64,000 nt of DNA from Asterella californica (GCA_036924285.1 JAYKYS010000005.1:2480001-2544000); one strand, 5' to 3'; counted from the stretch's first letter, positions 1 to 12,405 are shown. Made by a program: numbers and translations. Notes: generated by a model from the sequence alone, not told the origin.

Positions 1-419
1 TTATGCTGGGACGAGGTGCCATCACTGGGCAGTGTAAAAAGCAGCCAACTATTGCTTTATCCTCCTCTGAAGCAGAATATCGTGACCTGTGTAATGCAGC
101 ACGAGAGGTCATTTGGTTAAGATGGATGTTGGAGGATGTAGATGTCAACCAAGACACTCCAACAGTAATCTGGACTGATAGCATGAGTGCAATAGCATTG
201 GCGAAAAACCCAGTGCACCATGCTAGAACAAAGTACATTGAAGTGCAAGTCCACTTCATCAGAGAGAAAATAATTTCAGGAGAGGTTGTTACTCAATAGG
301 TAAAAACTGATGACCAAACTGCTGATATATTCACCAAGCCTTTGTCTTCTGACAGGTTTCAAAAATTGAGACTTGAACTTGATGTATATTCAGTATCACT
401 CATTAAGAGGGGGTGTTAA
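1..419 (+). pseudogene. Ty1/copia polyprotein C-terminus (RNase H), partial
   Basis: The reading frame beginning before position 3 encodes the C-terminal RNase H part of a Ty1/copia polyprotein. Visible hallmarks are ALSSSEAEY, the IWLRWML stretch, the WTDSMSAIALAKNP segment with the RNase H acidic residue, HARTKYIEV, HFIREKI and, near the end, QTADIFTKPL. A TAG at 297-299 interrupts the frame, after which the same frame continues with the expected tail to a TAA at 417-419. The window begins inside the element, so integrase and reverse transcriptase are not seen. The in-frame stop makes this a non-functional copy, although a point mutation alone would explain it. Identification of the family is very secure. 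Confidence 0.93.
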
Positions 420-631
420 AGAAAATGTCTAGTCTATAGTCACCTCTATAGTCATCTCTATAGTCACCTCTATAGGCACATCTCTATGACTAATGACTGA
501 CTAGTGACTAACCTCTTGTCCATAAGTTAGAGTATATAACAACCCCCTCTTGGGAGATGATGAGTCTACTGATCCCTTTATTGATATATCTTCTACAGTA
601 GAGAGTATTCACTTGGTTTGGTTCTTAAACA
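405..631 (+). repeat. Polypurine tract and 3' LTR of the copia element
   Basis: A purine run (AAGAGGGGG, 405-413) directly precedes TGTTAAAG at 414, the expected polypurine tract and LTR start immediately after the polyprotein stop. A TATA-like TATATAA sits near 533-540. I place the end at TTAAACA (about 631), which is the inverse of the first bases. The 5' LTR is outside the window, so this end is a guess. Within the LTR, four tandem variants of CTATAGTCACCT occur at about 430-480. Confidence 0.6.
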
Positions 632-3011
632 AGCAAGAGGGACATCGCAAATAATCTTAGTTTCTCGACGCAATAAGTTGAGAATTTAGAATTCTCTGCA
701 CAACGGTTCAGTTTGACTGCAGAGAAAAAACCATAAGAGGGTGTCATCACAAATACCCTTTAAAACTAGAAGAATAAGATAAAATATGCTATCTCAACTT
801 ATTACCGAAACTGATTCTCCAACAAGCTGTGAACACAAAAACGCCAGGCACTCCTGGGCCTTATAAATGCTGGAGTCTGGAGACTGATGTTGGTTGGCAC
901 ACGCTTACCCAGGCACTGATCTCTCTTGGAGAGATTCTTCTCGTAGGAACTGGAAAAGGACTCGTCTTTCACATTCTACTTCAAGTTTTCAACACGATGC
1001 AGAATATGTCAACTCCTCCACAGAATTCACGGTGACATCTAACCGTCATTGACAACAGAATCCCAATCGGGGATTCAAGGGCTGCAGCAGTACAGTATGA
1101 ATTGCCCCCTACAGGTCAACCTATCGCTCTTACTATACTTGTAAGCCGAGGCGCTCGACACCTCACTACTACTCACTCTACTGTTCAGTCCTCATGCATG
1201 CATGCACGCACTTACTTGCGTTCCCGATTTGATCCAAGCGTGACTCCCAACTAGTACCCAAGAGGGCAACCAGAAAGGAAGGAATCAAAACAAGAAAACC
1301 AAACCCTCCCACCAACAAAACATCCATGCTCACATTCCGTATGAGAGGATAGCAAATTTATTTGACTTTTCCACGGTGGTTAGGGGTTTCTCTACTACTG
1401 GTAGTCGGTCAACATAAGCTTCAGTTCAGTCTTCAGAGTGCAGAACAAGCATTACCCGCTCCGAGAGCCACATGGATGTCTCAGCAAGTGGCCACGTGCT
1501 CTAGCGATAGAGGTTGAACGAGGCAACTGATTCAACATTTCGCATGTTGAATGGCACCTTCCACGTCCATCTGAGCTCGAGCTGGGGAGGAGGACCTTGG
1601 AATGAAGAAGATAGGGAAGATATTCCTATCGATTTACAGGCGAGGTTACTGGAATCTCTCACATAAAAGTCTGCTGGATACCTTTTTGACTGGTCTCGAT
1701 ATGCGCTCGTTTCATTTGTGGAGAGAAGTTGACGGGTCCACCCCGCCCAAAAACCATCTCGTTCACTCATGTAATGATTTCACTCACGCTTGTGTGGCAA
1801 CTGGGATTGTTGCTATACGTTTGGTATTGTGGGGGATTTTTGGCTCTATTCTATAAAGCCAAAAGTTATATTTGAAACTCTACATTCTGTCGTGGAAATG
1901 ACATAAAAGTAGGATCCACTGGAAGTGGAGAAACGGAACAGATTACCTCGGGACCTATGAAGAGATGAATCTTTCTTTTTCTGATGAGTAAATAAACTAA
2001 CTAAATTATTAATTATATATTTATTAGGTATTAATTATATATTTATAAAAGTTATTTACTTGGATGAGAGACTATTGCTGCAATGCGAAAACTATTTTTT
2101 GCTATGTGTTAGCATAGCTATATGTTTGATTCAGAAAATAGAAAAAGGAAAGGAGAATATTTTCTGCAATAAGGAGGACAGATGGAGTCGTGATGAAAAT
2201 CGAGAAAAAAACAAAAAAAATAGACGGACGGATGGAATCGTTGTGAAAATAAAAAAAAAAAAAAAAAGAAATAGATTCAGATAAATTACTAAAGCATATC
2301 CCGCAATTCCACTGCAAGCCTATCTCCTTGTTTGTTGTAGAGTGTTATTCTGGGGTGCTAGTTAGAGGGAGGGGGGAGAAGACTGGTTTAGATCCAGATG
2401 CATGGCAGCGCCTCTTTTCTTTCTCAATAGCGTTCTTACGGTTTAGGGTAGCCTAGCTACGGAATCTATCGATGATAAAACCGGGAAAAAGGTAGAGGGG
2501 TATTAGTGTCGTATAGTGTCTTTTACCTTATTATGCGAGAGTTAGGAGAGAAGGGATAAGTTTAGATCCGAATTTTCCTACTACTTAAATCGCTAACGCA
2601 TAGCTCGCAGTTCCATTGAACGCGCAACTCCTCGTTCTACCTCGTACGGTGTAACGGTTCTCGCTTTCGTTCTGTTCCTTCTTGGATTTCTAGTAAGGGA
2701 TTCCACGCTTTTCACCTGGTAGGTTGTTGAGCGTGCCTTATAGAGGGGGAAGGTGTGCTGAGTAGTGTGTATGCGTGTAGTGATTAGTAGATTAAGCTCG
2801 ACCATCGAAGTTTAGGTAGCAAGCTTTTTAGTTTGGAGTGCAATTGTTATATATTATCACGAGGGCCGGGCAAAAGTTCGATCAGACGGCGGTCGGGAAG
2901 GCTGTACAATGACGCGAATGTTTAGCGAACTAACAAAGAAGACGAACGCCCACTCACTCACACACGCATGAGATGGACACGAGACGCGATGGTTATCGTG
3001 ATACAGATTGA
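632..3011. other. Intergenic region without recognisable gene
   Basis: No gene is supported here. Short open frames (for example 829-1035 and 1602-1856) show no domain, no ATG-led conserved motif and no splice context. The stretch includes an AT-rich patch at 2000-2060, a pure A run near 2255 and one or two copies of a dispersed repeat (see 2068-2340 and 2580-2640). Confidence 0.5.
2068..2340 (+). repeat. Dispersed repeat family D, copy 1
   Basis: This block shares an ordered set of words with 49930-50150 on the same strand and with 30590-30845 on the opposite strand. These are GCTA(C/T)G(C/T)..TTA(A/G)CATA, a GAAAA-rich centre with GGACGGATGG, and a closing CTAA(A/C)G.ATA.CCCGCAATTCCACTGCAAGC. 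A further end fragment, GCTAACGCATAGCTCGCAGTTCCATTG, lies at about 2590-2620. The terminal words read as approximate inverted repeats, which suggests a small non-autonomous DNA element. No coding capacity. Confidence 0.5.
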
Positions 3012-4041
3012 TTGATCGTGGAAGGAGATGCTAGTCAGAGCCGTAACGGGGAAGGGTGGAGCTTGCCCGTCTGTATGACTATGTACGGTCACTTAGTCGA
3101 GCAGAAGATAAATAACAACAAGCCTCGCAGTACACTACACTCTAGTCGTCGTTTCTTTTCTACATACCCTCTCTCTCTCTCTCCTCTGGCCGACTTGTTC
3201 TCGTCCGCAGCAGCAGCAGCTGTTGCTCTAGTCCTCTGTTGGTCTCTGCTGCTGCATGTGCTACAGCAGCACAGCAATCATCGTAACCTCTTTTCTGTAG
3301 AGGAACCTCTCGGTGTGCCTACCTACCAACATCTCTACCTCCTAATCCTTCACCACCAGCAGTAGCAGCAGCAACTGAGCTTCATACTAGCGCTCGTGAG
3401 CGCTGCAAATTCCTGTCAACAGTGCCAGCATCTTCTTCCTCTTTCTATGGATCCCCTACAACTAACTACAGGTGTTCCCTATGGGTCCACCCACCTTTTA
3501 CTCGCCATAAACTCAACTCAGTCTCCGAAGGCTCATACAGCACTCCCCTGCCCTGCACTGCACTATGCTAAACTACATCTCCAGCTACCGGTTCTACAGC
3601 ACTCAACTAAACTACAGCTACAGCTATCAGTTGTTCTACAACAGAACCGTATCTCGGCATCCACACCTACTGGGGACTACCGAGAGTCTGGCTACGTGTA
3701 CTGTACAGGTTGTCACGGTGTGTCGTGTACGAGGGGTTGAAACTGGCAGTGAGACTGCCTGCGCTTGTTAGCTTTTCGGAATCCGATCCAATCCAATCCA
3801 ATCCACAGGTCGGAACAGAAGAGATCAGACTTCCTCGGAGACGAAGTTGCAGAAGACTGCTTCTACTTCTTTACAGTGAGGGGTGACAAGAAGGGCAGGA
3901 GGAAGGGACATCTACTACCGTTGGGAGAAAACTTGCCGCTAGACCGCCCCACGGCTGATGGCTGATGGGCGAGATGGTAATGGTTATAGATGTTTGTTCG
4001 AACTTCGAACGGAGCGAGAGTTTTGGAGTTGGCTATAGCAG
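3012..4041. other. 3' flank of the receptor kinase gene, low-complexity
   Basis: This is the region downstream of the minus-strand receptor kinase stop codon. It contains a CT microsatellite (about 3168-3184), CAG/CTG-rich patches (3208-3270, 3355-3375), an ATCCA run (about 3780-3805) and long but unconvincing open frames such as 3012-3365, whose composition is set by these simple repeats. The 3' UTR of the kinase gene must lie in its right-hand part. I see no convincing second gene. Confidence 0.4.
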
Positions 4042-7000
4042 CTAGAACGTTAAGAGGTCGTCGGTCAGGAGAATCTGTTGGGGTTTGAGCTCTCTGGAGT
4101 CCATGCTGCCGGTTCTGACCGAGGGTCTCACGTCGGACAGCATTTGGACCACGTCTCTCATTGTGGGTCGGTCGATCGGATGGTCGCTCGAGCACAGTAG
4201 AGCGACCCGCAGAACGAGCATCACCTCCTGCAGAGGCACGGTCACTCCACCGACTCGTGGGTCCAGAATCTCCATCACACCCTCTTTGGTCTGAATTTTC
4301 GTGCGCACCCATTGCACTACGTCCACCCCGTCCCCGAACTCGGGCTCGATCGGGCGCTTACCCGTCAGCAGCTCCATTAACACCACCCCGAAGCTGTAAA
4401 TGTCACTCTTCTCGTTCACCTTCAGCGTGTAGGCATACTCTGCGCCCATCCAGTCACGGTAACAGACAACGTTAGCTCAGCTCAGATCAGCTTACAGAAA
4501 TCCGAGCTCCTGTCAGTGTCCTACTTTTCAAGTTCTTTCCATGTGCTCCACCATTGTCACCGTCCACCCACGACAGTTGATACCATTAGTGATACGCTAT
4601 AACTTCACACCAGAAACAGGACACCGGCATATTGACAATATATCGTTGTATCGTCTTATAGATCAACCACCCAAAGATTCCCCCCCTCCACATGGTAACG
4701 AACCAACTAACCACTTTCACAGCCGTACCGTCCCATCCATGATGACGTAGCTTATCTCACGTCACTTTCTCACTGCTCGGCTCGACGAAATCTTTCTTCC
4801 TTGAGCGGAAACTGTCAGGAAAAATCAACCAAGAAAAGTTGCAGCTAAAACAACCAAACCGTTAGACCACGGAAAACAGAGGCTTACCGGGAGCGATGTA
4901 GCCGTAGGACCCGGCAATCGATGACATGGACTCGGACTTGCCAGTGTCTTGGAACAGCTTGGCTAATCCGAAATCGGCAACATGGGCTTCCAGATTCGAA
5001 TCCAGTAGAATGTTGTTAGACTTGACGTCCCGATGGACGATCAGAGGAGAGCAGTCGTGGTGGAGGTAACAGAGACCATGTGCTGCTTGAACCGCTATGT
5101 TGTACCTCGTTGTCCAATCCAAAAGTCCACTCTTCTTACTGTGAAGAAACTCGCCCAAGCTGCCGTTGGGCATGTACTCGTAAACGAGCAGGTTGATCTC
5201 ATTGTTGGAGCAAAATCCCAAGAGCCGGACGATATTCCGGTGTCTGATTTTGCCCAGAGTGCGGATTTCCGCCGAAAAGCCATGATCGTTAGAAGAGGTC
5301 CCCCTCCCGCAAGCGAGTCTTTTGACTGCCACCATTTCCCCGTTGGCCATCTCTCCCTTATAGACAGTCCCCGCACCCCCTCGTCCGATTATATTCTCAT
5401 CACACAGGCACTCGATCAGCTCGTTGGCAGTGAACTCGAGCCGCTGGAAGGGTGTGAGCTTCCAGGGCCGGATTTTGCCCTCCTTTCGGAACATTTTGAC
5501 GATGTAGTAGCGGTACTTCCGGAAGAAACAACACATTCCTACCAAAAGCACGACCAAAGCAGCTGAGAATAGAGCTCCTACGAGCCATGCAAGAAGATCG
5601 GGATTCCCCTTGGAGCCAGACCCCGAGTCTTTGGTGTCATTACCCGAAGGAAAATCAATAGCACTGCATGGAGCCAACACTCCTCCGCACAGTAGCGGAT
5701 TCCCAACAAAAACCTCCTCGTCGTAGTACTCGGCCTCGCCCAGAGTCGGCACTGGACCTGACAGGTTGTTGTACGAGAAATCGACTCGCGTCAGACTTTG
5801 AATTAACCCAAATCGCTCCGGGATAGGCCCCGACAGATGATTGCGGGACAGATTCAGAATGCCTAGAAACGACAAGTCCACCAGCCCCGGGGGGATTTCC
5901 CCGACCAGGTCGTTCTTGCTCAAGTCCAGCGTCAAGAGCATGGAGCAATTGGCAAGCGCTGCTGGTATAGTCCCCATGAGCAAGTTCCCACTCAAGTCTA
6001 TGGCCGCGAGGGGCGGTATATCGCAAAGCTCGGCAGGAATGTATCCCGTCAGCTGGTTCCCAGCTAGATGAAACGTCTGAAGCGAGACAAGATTGCCTAC
6101 GGCTTCCGGGACATTGCCCACCAGCTGGTTGCTCGAGAGCTCCAGGACGCGGAGCATCGGGGCAGTCATGATGGAAGGAAGAGGCCCGCTGAAGTGGTTG
6201 TCATGGAGCTGAAGCATGGTAACATTCTGGAGACTGAAGAACTCCGGAGGAACACTTCCATTGAACAAGTTGTCGTGCATCCGGACGTATTCGAGAGAGG
6301 TACACCCAGCGATACCTGGGGGGATGGGCCCGGAGAGGTGATTGTCCATGGTGATGAGGTTCGTGAGCTTACCTCCAAGACATAGGTCTGGAGGTAACGA
6401 CCCACTCAACTGGTTGCTCGAAACATCCAGATAGGTTAAGCTCCCACTCCTGCCCATGCTCTGAGGAATCTGGCCGGTGAGGTTGTTCTCCCACATGTTG
6501 AACACTTGCAGTGCCGGTAAATCTCCGAGAGATGGCGGCATCTCGCCTTCGAGAAAGTTACGGAACAAACTGAACAAAGTTACATTCTTCAATCCTCCGA
6601 AAGAAGCTGGAATCGGACCGCTGAGCTGGTTGCTTGAAAGGTCCAGTGAGAGCAAACTTGCAAGCGATCCGAGCTCGGATGGCAGTGGCCCTGACAGAGA
6701 ATTGCGGTAAAGGAAAAGGCTCTCCAGACTCCTCAAGTTGCCGAGTTCCTTAGGGATGGCCCCGGTCAAACCACACGAGACAAGATCTAACAGCCGCAGG
6801 TTGCTGAGCTTGCCCAGCTCGCCGGGTATCGGTCCTTCGAAGGCATTGTAGTAGCCCAGGTAGAGGTCAGTCAAGCCTGTGAGATTGCCCAGCTCCGGAG
6901 GGATCGAGCCCGTCAGCGCGTTACCTGAGAGCGAGAGGTACTGCAGGTTCTGACTGAAGTTCCCATACTCGCCCGGGATGCTACCTTCAAAGTTGTTGCC

Positions 7001-7528
7001 ACCCAAGTGGACCTTCTTGAGGTTGCGCAGCTCGACAATTTGCAGGGGGAGAGGTCCTGACATATTGTTGTTGTAGCAATCCAGAACCTCGAGCTTGGTC
7101 AGGTTCGCGAAGCCCACGGGAAAGCTGTAGGAAAACTGATTTCTGGTAATGTTGAAGAAGCGCAGGCGAGTCAAGAGGGATACATCCTCTGGTATGGAGC
7201 CAGTGAAGTTGTTGGAATCAAGACTGAGGGAGCTCAGATGCTTGAGAGATCCAATGACGCCGGACACGGTGCCGGAGAGATTCATGTGCGAAAGATTCAG
7301 GGCGATGACATTGTCAGCGTCGCACAAGATGCCTGTCCAATTGCATGGGGTTCGGGACGATTCCTCCCAATCGCCCAGCCTACCGAGATCATCGACAAAA
7401 TGAGATTTCAAAGCGAGGAGCGTCACCCCATCAGACGAAAGAGCAACATTTCGGGCGCATAGGGACAGCAGGCATACGAGCTCCAACAAGATCCACGCAC
7501 TCATGCGTCCCCGCAAGTTTCTCTCCAT
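4042..7528 (-). CDS. CLV1: CLAVATA1/BAM-type LRR receptor-like kinase
   Basis: Two exons: 7528-4888 and 4439-4042. The 448-nt intron has a GTAAGC donor and CAG acceptor that split a Glu codon. Together they encode 1012 residues, close to Arabidopsis CLV1 and BAM1. Order: signal peptide (about 1-29), LRR cap with the CNW motif, about 20 leucine-rich repeats, a membrane helix (about 645-669) and a Ser/Thr kinase. Kinase residues are intact: GRGGAG near 715, VAVK lysine 736, HRD at 832-834 and DFG at 852. The [14 protein letters not shown] and CGLTG repeats are typical of the CLV1/BAM branch. The intron position, just after GSYGYIAP, is shared by that subfamily. Known role: plasma-membrane receptor for CLE peptides controlling meristem size and division planes. 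Whether it is CLV1 or BAM strictly needs a tree. Codon 1 is the only ATG giving a clean signal peptide. Confidence 0.93.
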
Positions 7529-9723
7529 TTCCTACTCGTCCGAAGACTCTGAACAAGCTTCCTTCAAAGAGGTCACTGTTGTCAATTCCCTTCACTTGTT
7601 CACCTTCCCTTGCGAGTACGAACCGATGCCAACGATGAGAAGTCCAACCCCATCCACCCAGTATCCTCTAGCTGCCTTTTCCTGCATGCTGCTGCTGCAG
7701 CCATGTAAAATTGCAGTAGTTTCCTCTACTGCCGAGACTCATTCTCAAACTAGTCCAGCTCCAGCTGCTCTCCTTCTAACAGTCACTCTTCGCTGCTGCT
7801 GCTGATATGCTGCCCCGTTGTTTTTCAAGAAAAGGTATTCTCCTGATCCCTAGGACCAACTCCCCGCTTTGTCCATGCGTGCAAGTGATACCATATACCA
7901 TTTCTCGGTGGAAGAACGGATGGATCGACGGGAAAAATGAAGGACCCGACGCCACTAGTTCTTGAATCTCTGCTGCTCTACCAGTCTAACCACCACTCTT
8001 TCGCAGTTCCGAGATTGAGTGCAGGTGATGGGCCCTAGCCCTGTAGTCTATCCACTGACATAAAAGATGAGCGGGGGAGAAGGAGGATCAGATCAATACT
8101 CGGAGCCTCAGAACTCAGCTCTTATCAGCTCTGCACTTCGCCGGACAGAAGAGCGCACCCGACACGCTCCGCTTCCCATGCACTGTAGAACAGCCCAGCC
8201 AAGCCAAGCAAGCAAGAGATGGAGTGGATGGCAGCATATTTTATAAAGGATCTCTCCTTCCGTTCGATTGAATCTGTGCGTTTTGCGCGCTTCCCACCCG
8301 GTCTGTCACTCACTCAGTGAGCGGGCACTGGGCAGGCAGTCGAGTCCAGTATAAAGTGCAGTGAAGACTGTGAAGTCTGTTCACTTCACTTCGGCTGGCG
8401 AGCGAGTGAGGGAGAGAGGGAGAGGGGAAACAAGTACAGGAGGAGGCACGTATGGAGGATCTCGAACGGACCGATGCTGCACTCTCTCTCTCGCACACAT
8501 CCGCATCATTCCACTCCCCTCACTCTCTCTCTCGCCTCAACAGTACGTGTCCTTCGTTCCCCTGTCCCTCCATTCCATCCATCCTTTCTCGACTCCGTCA
8601 AGGAGTAACGTAACTCTCCTCCCCCTCTTCGTCTGCAGCCTTCCCTGCTCATCCCTACTCTACCCCCTACATTTGCAGCAGCGATCCTCTGCTTTCGTCT
8701 GCTCTGTAGGCCCAGCCGCCTTAGGAGTCAGGACGGACTATTCCGCGGGACCCACCGAAAGAGAGATCCCAGTCTCCAGAGTCCAAGAACGACTCCATCT
8801 GACCGTCTCTCGATCAGTCAGCGAGTAGTCCATCAGGATTCAGGCAGGACGATCAGGTCTTCTGACCGGACTTCGGACACCCCGCATGAAGACAAATTCG
8901 ATCCGAGAGGAGCAGCTTTTTCTCCTCTCGCTGCCCTTCCCTTCGTTTCCTTTCTGGCCTTTTCATTCCATTATTCTTCCCACTCTTGCTTCCCTTTCCT
9001 TCCCCTCCTTCCTTCCTAGGACCGTACTCTGCCCTACTGTAGTGGGATTGTGGGGTGGGAGTGGGGCTGGGACCCCGTAAGTGCGAGCGAGAGTACGAGG
9101 GGGACCATAACATACAGCAGCGCCGTCGCTTTTCCAAGTTGCGTGATGTGATCGCAAGGAAGAGTAACTGAACTTTAAAGCTTTTTCGGTGCATCTGGCA
9201 TTTTAGTGCGTCTGCCATTAACTCAATTAGTACAGTGTGGAGTGATCCGAGGCAAGACGACCACAGATTTCAACTTCGGTCTTCTTTCTTTCTTTCTCCC
9301 CGTCCTAGATACTCGGAGGACACGCTAGCAAACTCCAATCAATAAATGACGGGATACTTGTTCATCCAGCAAGCACGACATTACACACTTCTACCAGAAC
9401 GATTGTACAATACAATAAGAAGGCAGAGGTTCGCGCTTGGAATGTATTCTCTTGATGGTATTCATGGAAGTTCGTCCGTTCGTTGTCCCGTACCAGCTCC
9501 AGTACAGTCATGTATGCTGCTGTAATAATCAACCTCGTAGGATGTCCTCATCGGATTTTATTGAATGAATGAATGAACGAACGTGTTGGGACTCACCTCC
9601 TCACTGACAGTATAATTCGTTCCAATCATTCACGAGAACTCACCTTTAGCCCTTTAGGTACCCTCCAAAAGCGACGTACCTTCTCTTACCGTAGTCTGAA
9701 CTCTGGACTCTCTGGAGAGAGAT
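7529..9723 (-). promoter_or_regulatory. Probable 5' leader and promoter region of the receptor kinase
   Basis: The 2.2 kb upstream of the kinase ATG is GC-neutral and CT/GA-rich, unlike the AT-rich DNA further right, and carries no conserved reading frame. A TTTATAAA box at about 8238-8246 could serve a minus-strand start with a leader of roughly 0.7 kb. A second TATAAAG at about 8351 faces right. Pyrimidine tracts and CAG/CTG clusters (7680-7800) resemble long bryophyte leaders. These assignments are inference from position and composition only. Confidence 0.3.
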
Positions 9724-9867
9724 ATGGATGAAGAAGAAGAAGAGTGGCTTTACCATGAACGTGAAGACGCTAATGTTGTTGTCAAGTACGGCAGTTCTCC
9801 TCATCAGATGAGAAGAAAGGTATATGAGAAGTTGTTACACAGTACAGACGACTGTAACCACAACTAA
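9724..9867 (+). CDS. Short acidic open frame, 47 residues, hypothetical
   Basis: An ATG-led frame begins MDEEEEEWLYHERED and runs 47 residues to a TAA. It lies 1.4 kb right of a plus-strand TATAAAG (about 8351) at the end of the CT-rich block, so it could be a small first exon or a leader ORF of a rightward transcript. A GTATAT at about 9821 could act as a donor. I do not recognise the peptide, and no second exon could be identified. It may be chance. Confidence 0.15.
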   Translation: MDEEEEEWLYHEREDANVVVKYGSSPHQMRRKVYEKLLHSTDDCNHN

Positions 9868-10255
9868 ATAAAGCCAGCCAATGTGAAATACATAGCGATG
9901 AAGTTGGTTTGTCGTTTCATCTTTTCATGTTTATCCGTATCTGTCCTCTTCTTTTGTGTGCGCCTTTTGGGATCGTCCGTACTGGAAATCCTGCCACATG
10001 AAAAGCAAAATTTTCTTGGAGGAAGCACGATGTACCAGAAACGGAATGATACCCCCACCTTCTTATGATGGGCCCACGGTCACTGCCATTTTCATTACCT
10101 CACTCACAAACAACAATCTGCCTGTCACCGTTTTGAGAGCTTCTGATTTGTCCCGTAGACAGTAGAACCTGCATACAGTAATTATATTAGTGCCACTCAA
10201 ACCTTTTTCACGTTTGTCAAGGAGGGACTGGAGAACTTCTGTAGTCCTCCGATTC

Positions 10256-10505
10256 AATTATTTCCAAAGGGGTTCAGGAGATATCATTAATTTACGGATA
10301 TACATTGCATACGTCCAGTGCTTGTAAAATTTCTACGGCAGAAATTTGTTAAACAAATTAATAGAAGTTACTGGAATCCATTACAGGAGATATCATTTAC
10401 GGGAAATGCATCATCATACACTATATACGTCCAGTGACTGTAGAAATACTAAGGCAAAAACCTGTAAAGAAGTTGAGGGGAGTTACGAGGATCCTTTACA
10501 ACCAA
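10256..10505. repeat. Two-copy tandem repeat, unit about 120 bp
   Basis: Two consecutive blocks share CAGGAGATATCATT, TTTACGG, ATACGTCCAGTG and TGTA.AAAT....GGCA in the same order, at about 10273-10380 and 10385-10505. Each ends with a similar AGTTAC.GGATCC segment. The copies have diverged, so the duplication is old. Neither is coding. Confidence 0.6.
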
Positions 10506-11650
10506 TGTTTGAATGGCCCTAGAGTTGGAACCGGTCACTCTTTTATCAGTTTAGAGAGGTTCTCACAAGAAGGAGGTTGCAATTTTTAGGGTTTTCATAT
10601 ATCAAAACAGTATATACACGCATTCTGTTTTGAAACAATCAGAAATGAAAGATGAAATGAACGTCACAAAATAAAAAAAAATTTTAATATTGTTTTTTTC
10701 TCCTTCATAAACACACTGTTATCTTGGATAAATCCTTCTTCGAAAGATCACGTTAGTGACAGAGAATAAAAGAGAACCAAAATTAGGTATCATTATACAC
10801 AATAAAGAGGTTATCACTATATTACACAAGAAGATAATTCTATCACTATATATGGTTATCATTTTGCGGAGATTCTATTCTCCAAGTTGTTTGATTTAGA
10901 GGCTGATTTAGAACATCCTCATGTACTAAAGCGATAAGTATATATAATAAGCCATGTGAGCGAGTGGTATTTAAGAAGGAAAACAATCCATGATTACGAT
11001 CGTGTCCTTCGCAGCATAAAGAATAAAAATAAATATAGAGTATTGACTATTTTACGAGTTGATCTAACGGTTCAATCGTGTTTCTAGAAATATCGTTGAA
11101 AATTATGATTTATCAAATTAATATATTAAAATCATAGTTTATCGAATATTCTCTCTGATAATTCACTGCAGAGGACGATATATCGTACTTAAAGTCACCC
11201 CAAAATACGAGAAACGAGAGACTTTATATTTCCAGAATCTTTTACGAGTTCATTTCATGCAGTTTGATTCTTCTGTTAGCCCTCGAACACTTTTTGGGTC
11301 CGAGGCTCCCTCCCGGCAACGATCGGGTAAAGAGAGACAGAAACCGTCCGTCCTTCTTCAGTACAGGAGAAGTCTTTAGCGGCAGTTACGAGACGGAGAT
11401 GTGTAGGGCATCATGATTGTTCGCTCGTTCGTTCATCATTCATTCACCAGTTATCATCTCGTAACTATGTAGTAGGGTCAGTGGGATGTCCACTGACCCT
11501 GACCTTCTGCTGCAGTGGATGGATGGCATCACTCATTGCTCTTGAGGCTCTCAGCCACTCACTATATGGTATTGCATCATGTCTACCGTATCCCGTCGGC
11601 CTGGTGTCCAATGTATAGTATGAATCATCATCTGTCTGTCTAGCAGAAAT
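10506..11650. other. AT-rich intergenic DNA
   Basis: No gene, no open frame of note and no strong repeat seen. The stretch is A/T rich and leads into a foldback element. Confidence 0.5.
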
Positions 11651-12042
11651 TTACAGAAATTTGCTTGATCACACCCGCAATACGATTTTTGTGCTTGATC
11701 ACACCTCTATATTCGATCATTTGCTTTATCACACCCCTGGCATAGTCAGTCCCGCCGGTTACCATGCCATGTAAGCATGCAAAAGACCACCGTTTACGGG
11801 CTTCTAAACCTCTATCATTGATCCAAGAAAAGATGTGACGATATCCAGTGTTTCACATCTTTTGTGCTAACAACGAACTAATCGACTGTGAACATGTAAG
11901 CCAAACAGAATGGCAGGCATGGTAACGGGTTTAACTGACTGTACTAGATCAAGGGTGTGATCAACCAAGTGATCGGATACAGGGGTGTGATCAACCACAC
12001 AAATCGTATTGGGAAGTGTGATAAAGCAAATTCTGCAAAAAG
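11651..12042. mobile_element. Foldback element with 30-bp iterated arms (copy F1)
   Basis: Left arm (11651-11775) and right arm (about 11915-12042) are imperfect inverse complements. Each arm holds three units that begin CTT(G/T)ATCACACC and then vary. On the left they start at 11664, 11694 and 11724, exactly 30 bp apart. On the right the matching GTGTGA words lie at 11955, 11985 and 12016. Both arms continue inwards with a shared GGTTACCATGCC word. The ends read CAGAA(A)TTTGC. There is no coding capacity, so the element is non-autonomous. No clear target-site duplication could be read because another copy abuts on the right. Confidence 0.75.
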
Positions 12043-12405
12043 TTACTTGGTCCATCCCTAGTACGTTTGTAGGATTTTACTCCACCCTTCTTTGACTTGA
12101 ATTTATTTGATCACACTCTTAACAGGCTATACCAGGTTCAGAAGATCAAAATGTCACATCATCAAAATGTGAGAAGTGATGCATGTTAGCCATAAGCTAT
12201 GTATCTACACGAAAAGTTCAATTTAAAATATTTTTTACAATAGAGTATCAACTCAGATTATTTTTTATTTGTCTTAATGTAATATCTTTACATAACGGTA
12301 AACCTGCTAAACTTGCTGTTGCCAGTCAGCGGTGCGATGAAGTAACAAAAAATTAAAAGGGATGAGATCAAGTTAGACAAACATATTAAGGAGAGGGTCA
12401 AGTAA
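12037..12405. mobile_element. Foldback element of the same family (copy F1b)
   Basis: This adjoins F1. Its right end carries GGATGAGATCAAG and GAGGGTCAAGTAAATTTCTGG, the inverse of the CAGAAATTTACTTGACC type of left end. Its left end has the decayed equivalents (TTACTTGGTCCATCCC, ATTTGATCACACTC). Its centre (TACACGAAAAGTTCAATTTA, GAGTATCAACTCA) matches the centre of the copy at 31104-31478 in the opposite orientation. The two are therefore the same subfamily, not just similar at the ends. Confidence 0.65.

Noticed and set aside
3012..3740. Plus-strand frames of 114-117 residues
   Set aside because: Built on CT and CAG repeats with no conserved motif; likely flanking non-coding DNA.
5033..5566. 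Plus-strand 177-residue open frame inside the receptor kinase region
   Set aside because: It is antisense to the conserved kinase domain; its openness follows from the codon usage of the real gene.
11664..11740. Regular 30-bp units looking like a CRISPR array
   Set aside because: Plant nuclear context, only three degenerate units, and they are mirrored in an inverted arm of a transposable element.
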